A stretch of DNA of 64,000 nt from Achromobacter sp. UMC46 (GCF_014170335.1 NZ_LZZS01000038.1:124001-188000); one strand, 5' to 3'; counted from the first letter of the stretch, positions 43,038 through 52,302 are shown. The notes: generated by a model from the letters alone, not told the origin. Numbers and translations: made by a program.

Positions 43038-43712
43038 ATGAACGATGCCACGACGAAGCCCCTGACCCTGGCCCTGTCCAAGGGCCGGATTTTTGAAGAA
43101 ACCATGCCGTTGCTGGCCGAAGCCGGCATCGAAGTGACCGAAAGCCCGGAAAGCTCGCGCAAGCTGATCCTGCCGACCAGCGACCCTGGCCTGCGCCTGA
43201 TCATCGTGCGCGCCTCCGACGTGCCGACCTACGTGCAATACGGCGCGGCCGACCTGGGCATCGCGGGCAAGGACGTGCTGATCGAGCACGCCAAGGAACA
43301 GCCCGGCGGCCTGTACCAGCCCATCGACCTGAACATCGCCAAGTGCCGCCTGGCCGTGGCCGTGCGCAACGGCTTCGACTACCAAGGCGCCGTGCACCAG
43401 GGCGCGCGCCTGCGCGTGGCCACCAAGTACGTCCACTCAGCCCGTGAACACTTTGCGGCCAAGGGTGTGTACGTGGATATCATCAAGCTGTATGGTTCGA
43501 TGGAACTGGCGCCACTGGTCGGCCTGGCCGACTGCATCGTCGACCTGGTGTCCACCGGCGGCACGCTGCGCGCCAACGACCTTGTCGCGGTCGAGGACGT
43601 CATGCCGATCTCGTCGCGCCTGATCGTGAACCAGGCCGCACTGAAGACCCGCGGCGCCCGCCTGCAACCGCTGCTGGACGCCTTCGAAAGAGCCGCCTCC
43701 CGCAATGCCTGA
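43038..43712 (+). CDS. hisG: ATP phosphoribosyltransferase, short form
   Basis: First enzyme of histidine synthesis (224 residues). It has LTLALSKGRIFEETMPLL, the LIIVRASDVPTYVQYGAADLGIAGKD core and the phosphate loop DLVSTGGTLRAN. The C-terminal regulatory ACT-like domain of the long form is missing, so this is the HisG-S type that works in a complex with HisZ; hisZ is not in the window. The only Shine-Dalgarno-like sequence (GAGGCGG) is part of the repeat tail. Confidence 0.97.
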   Translation: MNDATTKPLTLALSKGRIFEETMPLLAEAGIEVTESPESSRKLILPTSDPGLRLIIVRASDVPTYVQYGAADLGIAGKDVLIEHAKEQPGGLYQPIDLNIAKCRLAVAVRNGFDYQGAVHQGARLRVATKYVHSAREHFAAKGVYVDIIKLYGSMELAPLVGLADCIVDLVSTGGTLRANDLVAVEDVMPISSRLIVNQAALKTRGARLQPLLDAFERAASRNA

Positions 43713-43766
43713 CCCCCGCCCGCCGCGAAGCCGCGGCGGCCGCTTTCCGCTTTGCTCCATGACGCC

Positions 43767-45071
43767 ATGGCCCTGATCAATCGTCTCGACTCCCGCGATC
43801 CCGGATTCAAATCCGCCTTGTCCAAGCTGCTGGCCTTCGAGGCCCACGAGGACGAGTCCATCGACCGCGCCGCCGCCGGCATCCTGGCCGACGTGCGCAC
43901 CCGCGGCGACGCCGCGCTGGTGGAATACACGCAGCGCTTCGACCGCATGCCGGACGCAGCGGCCGCCGCGCTGGAAATCCCCAAGGCAGACTGGCATGCC
44001 GCGCTGGCCTCGCTGCCGGCCGCGCAGCGTAATGCGCTGGAAGCCGCCGCCGACCGCGTGCGCAGCTACCATGAGCGCCAACGCGCCGAGACCTGGACCT
44101 ACACCGACGCCGAAGGCACCTTGCTGGGCCAGCAGGTCACTCCGCTGGACCGCGTGGGCCTGTACGTGCCGGGCGGCAAGGCCGCCTATCCGTCGTCGGT
44201 GCTGATGAACGCCATCCCGGCCAAGGTCGCGGGCGTAGAAGAACTGATCATGGTCACGCCCACGCCCGACGGCGTGCGCAACCCCATCGTGCTGGCCGCG
44301 GCCGCCATCGGCGGCGTGGACCGCGTGTTCGCCATCGGCGGCGCGCAGGCCGTGGGCGCGCTGGCCTACGGCACCGATACGGTGCCCGCGGTGGACAAGA
44401 TCGTCGGCCCGGGCAACGCCTATGTCGCCGCCGCCAAGCGCCGCGTGTTCGGCGTGGTCGGCATCGACATGATCGCCGGCCCCAGCGAAATCCTGGTCAT
44501 CTGCGACGGCAAGACGCCGGCCGACTGGATCGCCATGGACCTGTTCTCGCAAGCCGAGCACGACGAACTGGCGCAGTCCATTCTGCTCTGTCCGGACGCC
44601 GCCTTCATCGAAGAGGTCGAGGCCGCCATCGCGCGCCTGCTGCCCACGATGCCGCGCGCCGACATCCTGCGCGTCAGCCTGGCCAATCGCGGCGCACTGA
44701 TCCAGGTCCGGAGCCTGGAAGAAGCCTGCCAGATCGCCAACGACATCGCGCCCGAGCACTTGGAGATCTCCACCGAGCAGCCCGAAATCTGGACCGCCAA
44801 GATCCGTCACGCCGGCGCGATCTTCATGGGCCGTTTCAGTTCGGAAGCGCTGGGCGACTACTGCGCGGGCCCCAACCACGTGCTGCCCACGTCCCGCACG
44901 GCGCGCTTTTCGTCGCCGTTGGGCGTGTACGACTTCCAGAAGCGCTCCAGCCTGATCCAGGTATCGCACCAGGGCGCGCAGACCTTGGGCCGCATCGCCG
45001 CCGAACTGGCGCTGGGCGAGGGCCTGCAGGCGCACGCCGCCAGCGCCCAGTACCGGATCGACAAGCCATGA
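43767..45071 (+). CDS. hisD: Histidinol dehydrogenase
   Basis: Catalyses the last two oxidations to histidine, zinc-dependent (434 residues). It shows GLYVPGGKAAYPSSVLMNAIPA, VDKIVGPGNAYVAAAKR, DMIAGPSEIL, DLFSQAEHDELAQ (zinc-ligand region) and GPNHVLPTSRTARFSSPLGV. The ATG at 43767 follows a TTG in the same frame five codons earlier; neither has a strong Shine-Dalgarno. hisC starts in its last bases. Confidence 0.97.
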   Translation: MALINRLDSRDPGFKSALSKLLAFEAHEDESIDRAAAGILADVRTRGDAALVEYTQRFDRMPDAAAAALEIPKADWHAALASLPAAQRNALEAAADRVRSYHERQRAETWTYTDAEGTLLGQQVTPLDRVGLYVPGGKAAYPSSVLMNAIPAKVAGVEELIMVTPTPDGVRNPIVLAAAAIGGVDRVFAIGGAQAVGALAYGTDTVPAVDKIVGPGNAYVAAAKRRVFGVVGIDMIAGPSEILVICDGKTPADWIAMDLFSQAEHDELAQSILLCPDAAFIEEVEAAIARLLPTMPRADILRVSLANRGALIQVRSLEEACQIANDIAPEHLEISTEQPEIWTAKIRHAGAIFMGRFSSEALGDYCAGPNHVLPTSRTARFSSPLGVYDFQKRSSLIQVSHQGAQTLGRIAAELALGEGLQAHAASAQYRIDKP

Positions 45072-46156
45072 GCGTCGCCGGCCGCATCGCCGGCACGGTC
45101 CGCGCCGATATCCGCGAACTGGCCGCGTATCCCGTGGCCAACGCGGAAGGCTGCATCAAGCTGGACGCGATGGAATGCCCCTACGAGCTGCCCGAGGCGG
45201 TCCGCGACGACATCGCCCGCACCGTGCGCGACACGCCGCTGAACCGCTACCCGGCCGCCGACCTGTCCGCGCTGCAGCAGGCGGTGAAGACGGCTTTCGG
45301 GGTGCCGGACGCCGCCGGCGTGTTGTTCGGCAACGGCTCGGACGAACTCATCCACATCGTGGTGCAGGCCTGCTGCAACCCCGGCGACACCGTGATGTCG
45401 CCCTGGCCGTCGTTCGTCTATTTCGACATGGCGGCCCGTTTCGACCACGCCCGCTTTGTCGGCGTGCCGCTGACGGCTGATCTGACCCTGGATTTGCCGG
45501 CCATGCTGGCCGCCATCCGCGAACACCGGCCCAAGGTGGTGTTCCTGGCCGTGCCCAACAACCCCACCGGCGGGCTCTGGTCCGACGGCGACGTGCAGGC
45601 GATCATCGCCGCCGCCCCCGGCCTGGTGGTGCTGGACGAGGCCTACCAGCCCTTCGCCGACCGCAGCTGGATGGCCCAGGTGCTGGACGCGCCCAACGTG
45701 GTCGTCATGCGCACGGTCTCCAAGATCGGCCTGGCGGGCCTGCGTTTCGGGTACCTGGCCGGCCATCCTGACTGGATCGCCGAACTGAACAAGGTGCGTC
45801 CGCCCTACAACCTGGACGTGCTGACCCAGGCCACGCTGATGACGGTCCTGCGCCACAAGGACGTGCTGGACGAGCAGGCCGCGCGCCTGCGCGCCGACCG
45901 CGAACCGCTGGCCGCCGCCCTGGCCGCCTTGCCCGGCGTCAGGGTATTCCCTTCCGCCGGCAACTTCATCCTCGCGCGCTTTTCCGGCAAGCTGGACGGC
46001 AACGCCGTGCATCTTGCGCTGAAAACGCGCAAAATATTGATTCGTAACTTCTCCAACGCCCATCCGCTCCTGGCCGACTGCCTGCGCATCTCGGTGGGCG
46101 CCCCGGCCGAGAACGCCGCCTTGCTGGCTGCCCTGCAAGAGATTTTGAGTGCTTAA
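45068..46156 (+). CDS. hisC: Histidinol-phosphate aminotransferase
   Basis: PLP-dependent aminotransferase (362 residues) giving histidinol-phosphate. NPTGGLW and the PLP-Lys motif TVSKIGLAGLRFGYLAG are clear; LDAMECPYELP and NRYPAADLSALQQA form the N-terminal substrate region. Four-base overlap with hisD. Confidence 0.96.
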   Translation: MSVAGRIAGTVRADIRELAAYPVANAEGCIKLDAMECPYELPEAVRDDIARTVRDTPLNRYPAADLSALQQAVKTAFGVPDAAGVLFGNGSDELIHIVVQACCNPGDTVMSPWPSFVYFDMAARFDHARFVGVPLTADLTLDLPAMLAAIREHRPKVVFLAVPNNPTGGLWSDGDVQAIIAAAPGLVVLDEAYQPFADRSWMAQVLDAPNVVVMRTVSKIGLAGLRFGYLAGHPDWIAELNKVRPPYNLDVLTQATLMTVLRHKDVLDEQAARLRADREPLAAALAALPGVRVFPSAGNFILARFSGKLDGNAVHLALKTRKILIRNFSNAHPLLADCLRISVGAPAENAALLAALQEILSA

Positions 46157-46157
46157 C

Positions 46158-46745
46158 ATGCGTACCGCAGAGATCACCCGCAACACCAACGAAACCCGCA
46201 TCCGCGTGGCCATCAACATCGACGGCACCGGCAAGCAGACGATCGACACCGGCGTGCCGTTCCTGGACCACATGCTGGACCAGATCGCGCGCCACGGCCT
46301 GATCGACCTCGACATCAAGGCCGAGGGCGACCTGCACATCGATGCGCACCATACGGTGGAAGACGTGGGCATCACGCTGGGCATGGCGATCGCCAAAGCG
46401 GTCGGCACCAAGGCCGGCCTGCGCCGCTACGGCCACGCCTACGTGCCGCTGGACGAAGCGCTGTCGCGCGTCGTGGTGGACTTCTCGGGCCGCCCCGGCC
46501 TGGAATACCACATCCCGTTCACGCGCGCCCACATCGGCAATTTCGACGTCGACCTGACGCGCGAATTCTTCCAGGGCCTGGTCAACCACGCGCTGATCAC
46601 GCTGCACATCGACAACCTGCGCGGCTTGAACGCCCACCACCAGGCGGAAACCGTGTTCAAGGCCTGTGGCCGCGCCCTGCGCATGGCCATGGAAGTCGAC
46701 CCGCGCATGGGCGACGTCGTGCCCTCCACCAAGGGCGTGCTGTAA
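46158..46745 (+). CDS. hisB: Imidazoleglycerol-phosphate dehydratase
   Basis: Monofunctional IGPD (195 residues). It carries the metal-binding motifs FLDHMLDQIARHG, DAHHTVEDVGI, and the duplicated LNAHHQAETVFKACGRAL, with the two His pairs that hold the Mn ions. The phosphatase half found in enteric HisB is absent, as usual outside gammaproteobacteria. ATG at 46158 follows hisC by one base; a GTG three codons earlier overlaps hisC and is less likely. Confidence 0.97.
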   Translation: MRTAEITRNTNETRIRVAINIDGTGKQTIDTGVPFLDHMLDQIARHGLIDLDIKAEGDLHIDAHHTVEDVGITLGMAIAKAVGTKAGLRRYGHAYVPLDEALSRVVVDFSGRPGLEYHIPFTRAHIGNFDVDLTREFFQGLVNHALITLHIDNLRGLNAHHQAETVFKACGRALRMAMEVDPRMGDVVPSTKGVL

Positions 46746-46779
46746 CGTTCGCCAACCCCACCGCACCAGGCAAAAAGAA

Positions 46780-47478
46780 GTGACCACTATCGCCATCGTC
46801 GACTATGGAATGGGCAATTTCCACTCCGTCGCACGCGCCTTGACGTTCGCCGCCCCCGATGCGGACATCCGCATCTGCAACCAGCCCCAGGACATCGACG
46901 CGGCCGACCGCGTGGTGTTCCCGGGCCAGGGTGCCATGGCGGACTGCATGCGCACCCTGAATGAATCCGGCCTGCGCGAAGCGGTCGTGCGCGCCGCCCG
47001 CACCAAGCCCCTGCTGGGCGTCTGCGTGGGCGAGCAGATGCTGTTCGACTCCTCTGAAGAGGGCGGCACGTCCTGCCTGGGCCTGTTCCCCGGCGTCGTG
47101 CGCCGCTTCTCGGGCCCGCGCTTCGCGGACCTGATCGCCGCCGACGACGAAGCCTGCCTGGCCGACACCGGCGCGGCGGGCCTGGCCGACACCCGCCCCG
47201 AACGGTTGAAAGTACCGCACATGGGATGGAACAAAGTCCGCCAGACGCGCTCTCATCCTATCTGGGACGGCATTCCGGACGACACGCACTTCTATTTCGT
47301 CCATAGTTACTACGCCGACCCGGACGATTCCGGCCTGACTGTTGGTGAAACCGATTATGGTGTCGCCTTTACCTGCGCAGTGGCGGCAGCTAACATTTTC
47401 GCGGTGCAGTTCCACCCCGAAAAGAGCGCCGAGCACGGTTTGCGCCTGTATCGCAATTTTGTAGACTGGCAGCCGTAG
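46780..47478 (+). CDS. hisH: Imidazole glycerol phosphate synthase, glutaminase subunit
   Basis: Class I glutamine amidotransferase (232 residues) supplying ammonia to HisF. It shows IAIVDYGMGNFHSVARAL, VFPGQGAMADCM, the nucleophile loop GVCVGEQMLF and the His/Glu of QFHPEKSAEHG. The start is GTG at 46780; longer in-frame starts lie inside hisB. About 23 extra residues (a stretch around DDEACLADTGAAGLADTRP) sit before the conserved VPHMGWN, making it longer than the ~200 of enteric HisH. Confidence 0.95.
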   Translation: MTTIAIVDYGMGNFHSVARALTFAAPDADIRICNQPQDIDAADRVVFPGQGAMADCMRTLNESGLREAVVRAARTKPLLGVCVGEQMLFDSSEEGGTSCLGLFPGVVRRFSGPRFADLIAADDEACLADTGAAGLADTRPERLKVPHMGWNKVRQTRSHPIWDGIPDDTHFYFVHSYYADPDDSGLTVGETDYGVAFTCAVAAANIFAVQFHPEKSAEHGLRLYRNFVDWQP

Positions 47479-47535
47479 GCGTCGAGCCCACATGCGCCAG
47501 CCCATTCAACCCCTCTTTCTTTTTTGCTGCCCACC

Positions 47536-48276
47536 ATGCTGCTGATCCCCGCCATCGATCTTAAAGACGGGCGCTGCGTGCGCCTGCGCCAGGGTGACCT
47601 GGACGATGCAACGGTGTTCTCCGAAGACCCCGCCGCCATGGCCACCCGCTGGCTCGACCAGGGCGCGCGTCGCCTGCATCTGGTCGACCTGAACGGCGCC
47701 GTCGCCGGCAAGCCGAAGAACGAAGCGCCCATCAAGGCCATCCTGGAAGCCGTCGGCGACGACATCCCCGTCCAGATCGGCGGCGGCATCCGCGACCTCG
47801 ACACCATCGAGCGCTACCTTGACGCCGGCATCTCCTACGTGATCATCGGCACCGCCGCGGTCAAGAACCCGGGCTTCCTGCAAGACGCCTGCGGCGCTTT
47901 CCCCGGCCAGATCATCGTCGGCCTGGACGCCCGCGACGGCAAGATCGCCACCGACGGCTGGAGCAAGCTGACCCGCCACGACGTGCTGGACCTGGCCAAG
48001 AAGTTCGAAGATTACGGCTGCGAGGCCATCATCTACACCGACATCGGCCGCGACGGCATGCTGTCGGGCGTGAACGTCGAAGCCACGGTGCGCCTGGCCC
48101 AGCACGTGCGCATCCCCGTGTACGCCTCGGGCGGCATCGCCGGCATCCAGGACATCGAAGCCCTGTGCGCCGTCGAGGAAGAGGGCGTCGAAGGCGCCAT
48201 CCTGGGCCGCAGCATCTACGAAGGCACGCTTGATTTCCAGGCAGCCCAGGCCCGCGCCGACGAACTGGCAAAATGA
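47536..48276 (+). CDS. hisA: ProFAR isomerase
   Basis: TIM-barrel isomerase (246 residues) of histidine synthesis. MLLIPAIDLKDGRCVRL at the start carries the catalytic Asp. VQIGGGIRDLDTIERYL and the second-half phosphate motif VYASGGIAGIQDIEAL are the paired repeats of HisA/HisF. IIYTDIGRDGMLSGVNVE holds the other catalytic Asp. No clear Shine-Dalgarno precedes the ATG. hisF overlaps by four bases. Confidence 0.97.
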   Translation: MLLIPAIDLKDGRCVRLRQGDLDDATVFSEDPAAMATRWLDQGARRLHLVDLNGAVAGKPKNEAPIKAILEAVGDDIPVQIGGGIRDLDTIERYLDAGISYVIIGTAAVKNPGFLQDACGAFPGQIIVGLDARDGKIATDGWSKLTRHDVLDLAKKFEDYGCEAIIYTDIGRDGMLSGVNVEATVRLAQHVRIPVYASGGIAGIQDIEALCAVEEEGVEGAILGRSIYEGTLDFQAAQARADELAK

Positions 48277-49094
48277 CCCCCTCCAACAGCCCCCCCGGGG
48301 CTGGCGCGCCCGCCCAGAGCGCGCTGACCCGCCGCATCATCCCGTGCCTTGACGTCACCGCCGGCCGCGTCGTCAAGGGCGTGAACTTCGTCAACCTGCT
48401 CGACGCGGGCGACCCCGTCGAGATCGCCCGCCGCTACAACGAGCAGGGCGCCGACGAACTCACGTTCCTGGACATCACCGCCACCAGCGACGGCCGCGAC
48501 CTGATCCTGCCCATCATCGAGCAGGTGGCCTCGCAGGTCTTCATCCCGCTGACGGTGGGCGGCGGCGTGCGCCAGGTGTCCGACATCCAGCGCCTCTTGA
48601 ACGCGGGCGCCGACAAGATCAGCATCAACAGCGCCGCCGTGGCCAATCCGGAGCTGGTACGCGCCGCCTCCGACTACCACGGTTCGCAATGCGTGGTCGT
48701 CGCCATCGACGCGCGCCGCGTGTCGGCCGCAGGCGAACCCGCGCGCTGGGAAGTCTTCACGCACGGCGGCCGCAAGGCCACCGGGCTGGACGCCGTGGCC
48801 TGGGCGCGCCGCATGGCCGCCTACGGCGCAGGCGAAATCCTGCTCACCAGCATGGATCGCGACGGCACCAAGTCGGGCTTCGACCTGGAGCTGACCCGCG
48901 CCGTGTCCGATGCCGTGCCGGTGCCCGTCATCGCCTCTGGCGGCGTGGGCAACCTGCAACACCTGGCCGATGGCGTCACCACCGGCCGCGCCAGCGCCGT
49001 GCTGGCCGCCAGCATCTTCCACTTCGGCCAGCACACCGTCGGCGAATGCAAACGCTTCATGGCCGAACAAGGTATTGCCGTAAGGTTGGATTGA
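48273..49094 (+). CDS. hisF: Imidazole glycerol phosphate synthase, cyclase subunit
   Basis: HisF (273 residues) forms IGP and AICAR with ammonia from HisH. RRIIPCLDVTAGRVVKGVNF starts the barrel (catalytic Asp). LTVGGGVRQVSDI and VIASGGVGNLQHLADG are the phosphate loops, and ILLTSMDRDGTKSGFDLEL has the second catalytic Asp. An extra ~18 residues of Pro/Ala-rich sequence precede the usual start, so a shorter product is possible. Confidence 0.97.
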   Translation: MTPSNSPPGAGAPAQSALTRRIIPCLDVTAGRVVKGVNFVNLLDAGDPVEIARRYNEQGADELTFLDITATSDGRDLILPIIEQVASQVFIPLTVGGGVRQVSDIQRLLNAGADKISINSAAVANPELVRAASDYHGSQCVVVAIDARRVSAAGEPARWEVFTHGGRKATGLDAVAWARRMAAYGAGEILLTSMDRDGTKSGFDLELTRAVSDAVPVPVIASGGVGNLQHLADGVTTGRASAVLAASIFHFGQHTVGECKRFMAEQGIAVRLD

Positions 49095-49095
49095 T

Positions 49096-49500
49096 ATGAG
49101 CACTGAACCCACCTGGTTGGCCGACGTCGTATTCGACGAAAACGGCCTGATCCCCGCCATCGCCCAAGACGCCGACAACGGCCAGATCATGATGGTGGCC
49201 TGGATGAACCGCGAATCGCTGGCCGAAACCGCCGCCACCGGCCGCGCGGTGTACTGGTCGCGTTCCCGCCAGCGCCTGTGGCGCAAGGGCGAGGAATCCG
49301 GCCACGTCCAGGAAGTGCACGAACTGCGCCTGGACTGCGACGGCGACGTCATCCTGCTGAAGATCCACCAGGAAGGCGGCATCGCCTGCCACACCGGGCG
49401 CGCCAGCTGCTTCTACCGCCGCCTGGAAGGCCCGACCGACCAGGCAGCCTGGGTCACGGTGGACCCGGTGCTCAAAGACCCGGAAATGATCTACAAATGA
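49096..49500 (+). CDS. hisI: Phosphoribosyl-AMP cyclohydrolase
   Basis: Zinc-dependent cyclohydrolase (134 residues). It carries MVAWMNRESLAETAATGRAVYWSRSRQ in pieces (family core), WRKGEESGHVQEVHEL, LDCDGD (Cys/Asp metal ligands) and CHTGRASCFYR with the Zn cysteines. One base separates it from hisF; hisE overlaps its stop. Fusion with hisE, common elsewhere, is not seen. Confidence 0.97.
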   Translation: MSTEPTWLADVVFDENGLIPAIAQDADNGQIMMVAWMNRESLAETAATGRAVYWSRSRQRLWRKGEESGHVQEVHELRLDCDGDVILLKIHQEGGIACHTGRASCFYRRLEGPTDQAAWVTVDPVLKDPEMIYK

Positions 49501-49847
49501 CCGATCACCCCGCAAGCGCCGCCGATATCCTGGCGCGCATCGCCGACACGCTGGAAACCCGTCGCCCCGAAAACGGCGGCGACCCCGCGGCGTCGTACGC
49601 CGCCAAGCTGCTGGCCAAAGGCCCCGATTCCTTCCTGAAGAAGATCGGCGAAGAAGCCACGGAACTGGTCATGGCCGCCAAAGACGGCGTGCCGGACCGC
49701 ATCGTCAGCGAAACGGCCGACCTGTGGTTCCACTGCCTGGTCGCGCTGACGCATTTCAACCTGCGGCCGGAAGACGTGCTGGCCGAATTGGCCCGCCGCG
49801 AGGGCCTGTCAGGCCTGGCCGAGAAGGCAAGCCGCCCCAAAGACTGA
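49497..49847 (+). CDS. hisE: Phosphoribosyl-ATP pyrophosphatase
   Basis: MazG-like alpha-helical pyrophosphatase (116 residues), second step of histidine synthesis. SYAAKLLAKGPDSFLKKIGEEATELVMAAK in pieces plus ETADLWFHCLVAL give the EExxE-D metal-binding set. ATG overlaps the hisI stop by four bases. HIT follows in 16 bases. Confidence 0.96.
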   Translation: MTDHPASAADILARIADTLETRRPENGGDPAASYAAKLLAKGPDSFLKKIGEEATELVMAAKDGVPDRIVSETADLWFHCLVALTHFNLRPEDVLAELARREGLSGLAEKASRPKD

Positions 49848-49863
49848 CCACGGAACCCGGAAA

Positions 49864-50232
49864 ATGAGCGACAACTGTCTTTTCTGCAAGATCGCCGCTG
49901 GCGACATCCCGTCCAAGAAGGTCTATGAAGACGAGGACTTTGTTGCATTCCACGATATTAATCCGGCCGCACCGGTGCATTTACTGCTGATCCCTCGACG
50001 TCATGTCACATCCATGCAGGATATTACGGGCGAGGACGCAGGTTGGTTGGGTAGAATGATGTCGTTGGCGCCGCGGCTAGCAGCCGAAAACGGTTGCCGT
50101 CCGGGCCCTGATGGTGGATTTCGCATCATGATCAACTCTGGCGTCGAAGGCGGCCAGGAAGTCCCGCATTTGCATTTCCACATCATCGGCGGCTCGCGGC
50201 CCTGGAAAGGGCGCGTAGCCCCCACCGCGTAA
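49864..50232 (+). CDS. hinT: HIT-family nucleotide phosphohydrolase (HinT-like)
   Basis: A 122-residue HIT protein that cleaves phosphoramidate nucleotides. It begins CLFCKIAAGDIPSKKVYEDE and has the catalytic triad motif HLHFHIIGG (about 102-110). Lodging between hisE and tatA is common in betaproteobacteria. Confidence 0.95.
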   Translation: MSDNCLFCKIAAGDIPSKKVYEDEDFVAFHDINPAAPVHLLLIPRRHVTSMQDITGEDAGWLGRMMSLAPRLAAENGCRPGPDGGFRIMINSGVEGGQEVPHLHFHIIGGSRPWKGRVAPTA

Positions 50233-50246
50233 TTCGGAGAAACATC

Positions 50247-50474
50247 ATGGGTAGTTTCAGCATTTGGCATTGGTTGGTCGTTCTGGTCATCGTGGCGCTG
50301 ATTTTCGGCACCAAGAAACTGCGCAACATCGGCTCGGACCTGGGCGGCGCGGTGAAGGGTTTCAAGGAAGGCATGAAGGACGCCAACGGCGAAAAGCCGG
50401 CCGACCCGATCGCGCAGCAGCGCGTTTCCGGTGAAACCATCGACGTGCAGGCCAAGGAAAAGACCAACTCCTGA
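50247..50474 (+). CDS. tatA: Twin-arginine translocase subunit TatA
   Basis: A 75-residue pore-forming subunit. One N-terminal helix (HWLVVLVIVALIFG), the FGTKKLRNIGSDLGGAVKGFKEGM amphipathic helix in pieces, then a charged tail. TCGGAGAAA lies before the ATG. It exports folded proteins such as PetA. Confidence 0.96.
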   Translation: MGSFSIWHWLVVLVIVALIFGTKKLRNIGSDLGGAVKGFKEGMKDANGEKPADPIAQQRVSGETIDVQAKEKTNS

Positions 50475-50546
50475 GCCACGGCTCGTCTCCCGGGCCCGCC
50501 CTGAACGGGCCGGCCCTTATTGCTTCAATTCCCGAGCGGCCGTCGA

Positions 50547-51023
50547 ATGTTTGATGTCAGCCTCACTGAACTGATGGTGATCGGCGTCGTCGCCTTGATC
50601 GTCATTGGCCCCGAACGCCTGCCCAAGGTAGCCCGCACCGTCGGCCACCTGCTTGGGCGCGCGCAGCGTTACGTCAATGACGTGAAGTCCGATATCCAGC
50701 GTGAAATCGAGCTCGACGAACTGCGCAAGTTCAAGAATGAAATGGAAGACGCCGCGCAGGGCGTGCAACAGTCGTTGAACGACACGCATGCCTCGCTGCA
50801 GGAACCGGTCCAGCAATTCCGCGCGGAACTCGACGAAGTCGCCCGCGAAGCCAGCGGCAAGGTCGCGCCGGTCATTGTCGGGGACGCCTCAGTCGGGGAT
50901 GCCTCGGCCGGAAACGCCGCCGCCGAGCCCGCCCGCACGATCGCCCCGCCGGGCCAGAACCACAGCCTGGATCTGGACCTGCCCGCCGCCAAGCCCGTCA
51001 CGCCCTCTGGAACACCGACGTGA
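50547..51023 (+). CDS. tatB: Twin-arginine translocase subunit TatB
   Basis: A 158-residue receptor-type subunit. MFDVSLTELMVIGVVALIVI begins the TatB family, and GPERLPKVARTVGHLLGRAQ is the signature hinge. A long charged helix and an Ala-rich tail follow. An in-frame start nine codons upstream is rejected. A small GGCCCG/CGGGCC hairpin lies in the 72-base gap from tatA. tatC overlaps the stop. Confidence 0.95.
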   Translation: MFDVSLTELMVIGVVALIVIGPERLPKVARTVGHLLGRAQRYVNDVKSDIQREIELDELRKFKNEMEDAAQGVQQSLNDTHASLQEPVQQFRAELDEVAREASGKVAPVIVGDASVGDASAGNAAAEPARTIAPPGQNHSLDLDLPAAKPVTPSGTPT

Positions 51024-51814
51024 CCCAGGACGCCTCTCAAGAAGAAGGCCAGCAAGAGACCTTCATCTCCCACCTGGTCGAATTGCGCACCCGCCTGCTG
51101 CGCGCCGTTGGCGCCGTCGTGGCCGTATTCATCGTGTTGTTCATCTACCCCGGCGCGTCCGCCATCTATGACGTGCTGGCCGCCCCCATGCTGGCTTCGC
51201 TGCCCGAAGGCACCCGCATGATCGCCACGGGCGTCATCACGCCGTTCATGGTGCCCGTGAAGGTCACGATGATGGCCGCCTTCATCGTGGCGCTGCCGGT
51301 GGTGCTTTACCAGGCCTGGGCCTTTGTCGCGCCCGGCCTGTACCGGCACGAAAAGCGCCTGGCGCTGCCGCTGATCATCTCAAGCACGTTCCTGTTCATC
51401 GCGGGCATGGCGTTCTGCTATTTCGTGGTGTTCCGCACGGTGTTCCACTTCATCGCCACGTTCGCGCCGCAATCCATCACGCCGGCGCCGGACATCGAGG
51501 CCTACCTGAGCTTCGTCATGACGATGTTCATGGCTTTCGGCATCACCTTCGAGGTGCCCGTGGCCGTGGTGCTGCTGGTGAAAACGGGCATCGTCGAACT
51601 GTCCAAGCTGCGCTCCGCGCGCGGCTATGTCGTGGTTGGCGCCTTCATCATCGCCGCGGTCGTCACGCCGCCCGACGTGGTCAGCCAGTTCATGCTGGCG
51701 GTGCCGCTGTGCCTGCTCTATGAAGTGGGCCTGATCTGCGCCCGCATGGTGTCGCCCAAGCCGGGCGCGGCAGAGGCCGATGACGCCGCGGATTCGCTGA
51801 CCGAACGGCACTGA
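51020..51814 (+). CDS. tatC: Twin-arginine translocase subunit TatC
   Basis: Polytopic receptor of the Tat system (264 residues, six helices). FISHLVELRTRLLRA (about 15-29) is the conserved cytosolic start, and FYLxxYPGA-type IYPGASAIY, AFVAPGLYRHEKR and the second-half FGITFEVPVAVVLLV follow. GTG start at 51020 overlapping tatB (GTGA), confirming coupling. After the stop there is a short GC-rich repeat (51818-51841). Confidence 0.96.
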   Translation: MTQDASQEEGQQETFISHLVELRTRLLRAVGAVVAVFIVLFIYPGASAIYDVLAAPMLASLPEGTRMIATGVITPFMVPVKVTMMAAFIVALPVVLYQAWAFVAPGLYRHEKRLALPLIISSTFLFIAGMAFCYFVVFRTVFHFIATFAPQSITPAPDIEAYLSFVMTMFMAFGITFEVPVAVVLLVKTGIVELSKLRSARGYVVVGAFIIAAVVTPPDVVSQFMLAVPLCLLYEVGLICARMVSPKPGAAEADDAADSLTERH

Positions 51815-51896
51815 TAACGCCCCCGGCGCGGCTGGCCGGGCAAGATAGGACTGATTGACTCTTGCCCGGACTTGCCTGCAATCCTACATTGCAGGT

Positions 51897-52298
51897 ATGT
51901 CGCTTGCCCAAAGGCTGCGCACCCTGATGCGGTGGCGCGGCATCCACAGCCAGAATCAACTGGCGCGCATCTCCCGCGTGCCGCAATCCTGCATCCACCG
52001 CATCCTTACCCGCGAAGACCGCTACTCGCCGTCCCGGGGCACGCTGCTGCGCCTGGCGACTGCGCTTGAGACCAGCGTTCCCTGGTTGACCGACGGCGTG
52101 CTCAGCGGCACCGAACCCGGCCCCCACGGCTTGCCTGCCAACGAGGGCACGCTGCCCGCCATGCCAGCCACGGCGCCCGCGATCGACGGGTACTGCGCCG
52201 AAATCTGCGCCCTGCTGCGCCAACAACCCGACAGCACGAAAAAAACCGTGCTGTCGATGGTGCGGATCTTGGTGGAGGGCGTCGCGCCCCCGCCTTGA
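51897..52298 (+). CDS. Small XRE-like HTH transcriptional regulator
   Basis: A 133-residue protein. Residues 3-60 form a Cro/C1-type HTH (LAQRLRTLMRWRGIHSQNQLARISRVPQ in pieces, then CIHRIL and LLRLATALETSVPWL). The remaining part is low complexity followed by a helical end. A TTG start 42 bases upstream would extend into a region resembling leader sequence; the ATG at 51897 fits the HTH better. Targets are unknown. It is convergent with the protease gene. Confidence 0.75.
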   Translation: MSLAQRLRTLMRWRGIHSQNQLARISRVPQSCIHRILTREDRYSPSRGTLLRLATALETSVPWLTDGVLSGTEPGPHGLPANEGTLPAMPATAPAIDGYCAEICALLRQQPDSTKKTVLSMVRILVEGVAPPP

Positions 52299-52302
52299 CG
52301 CC

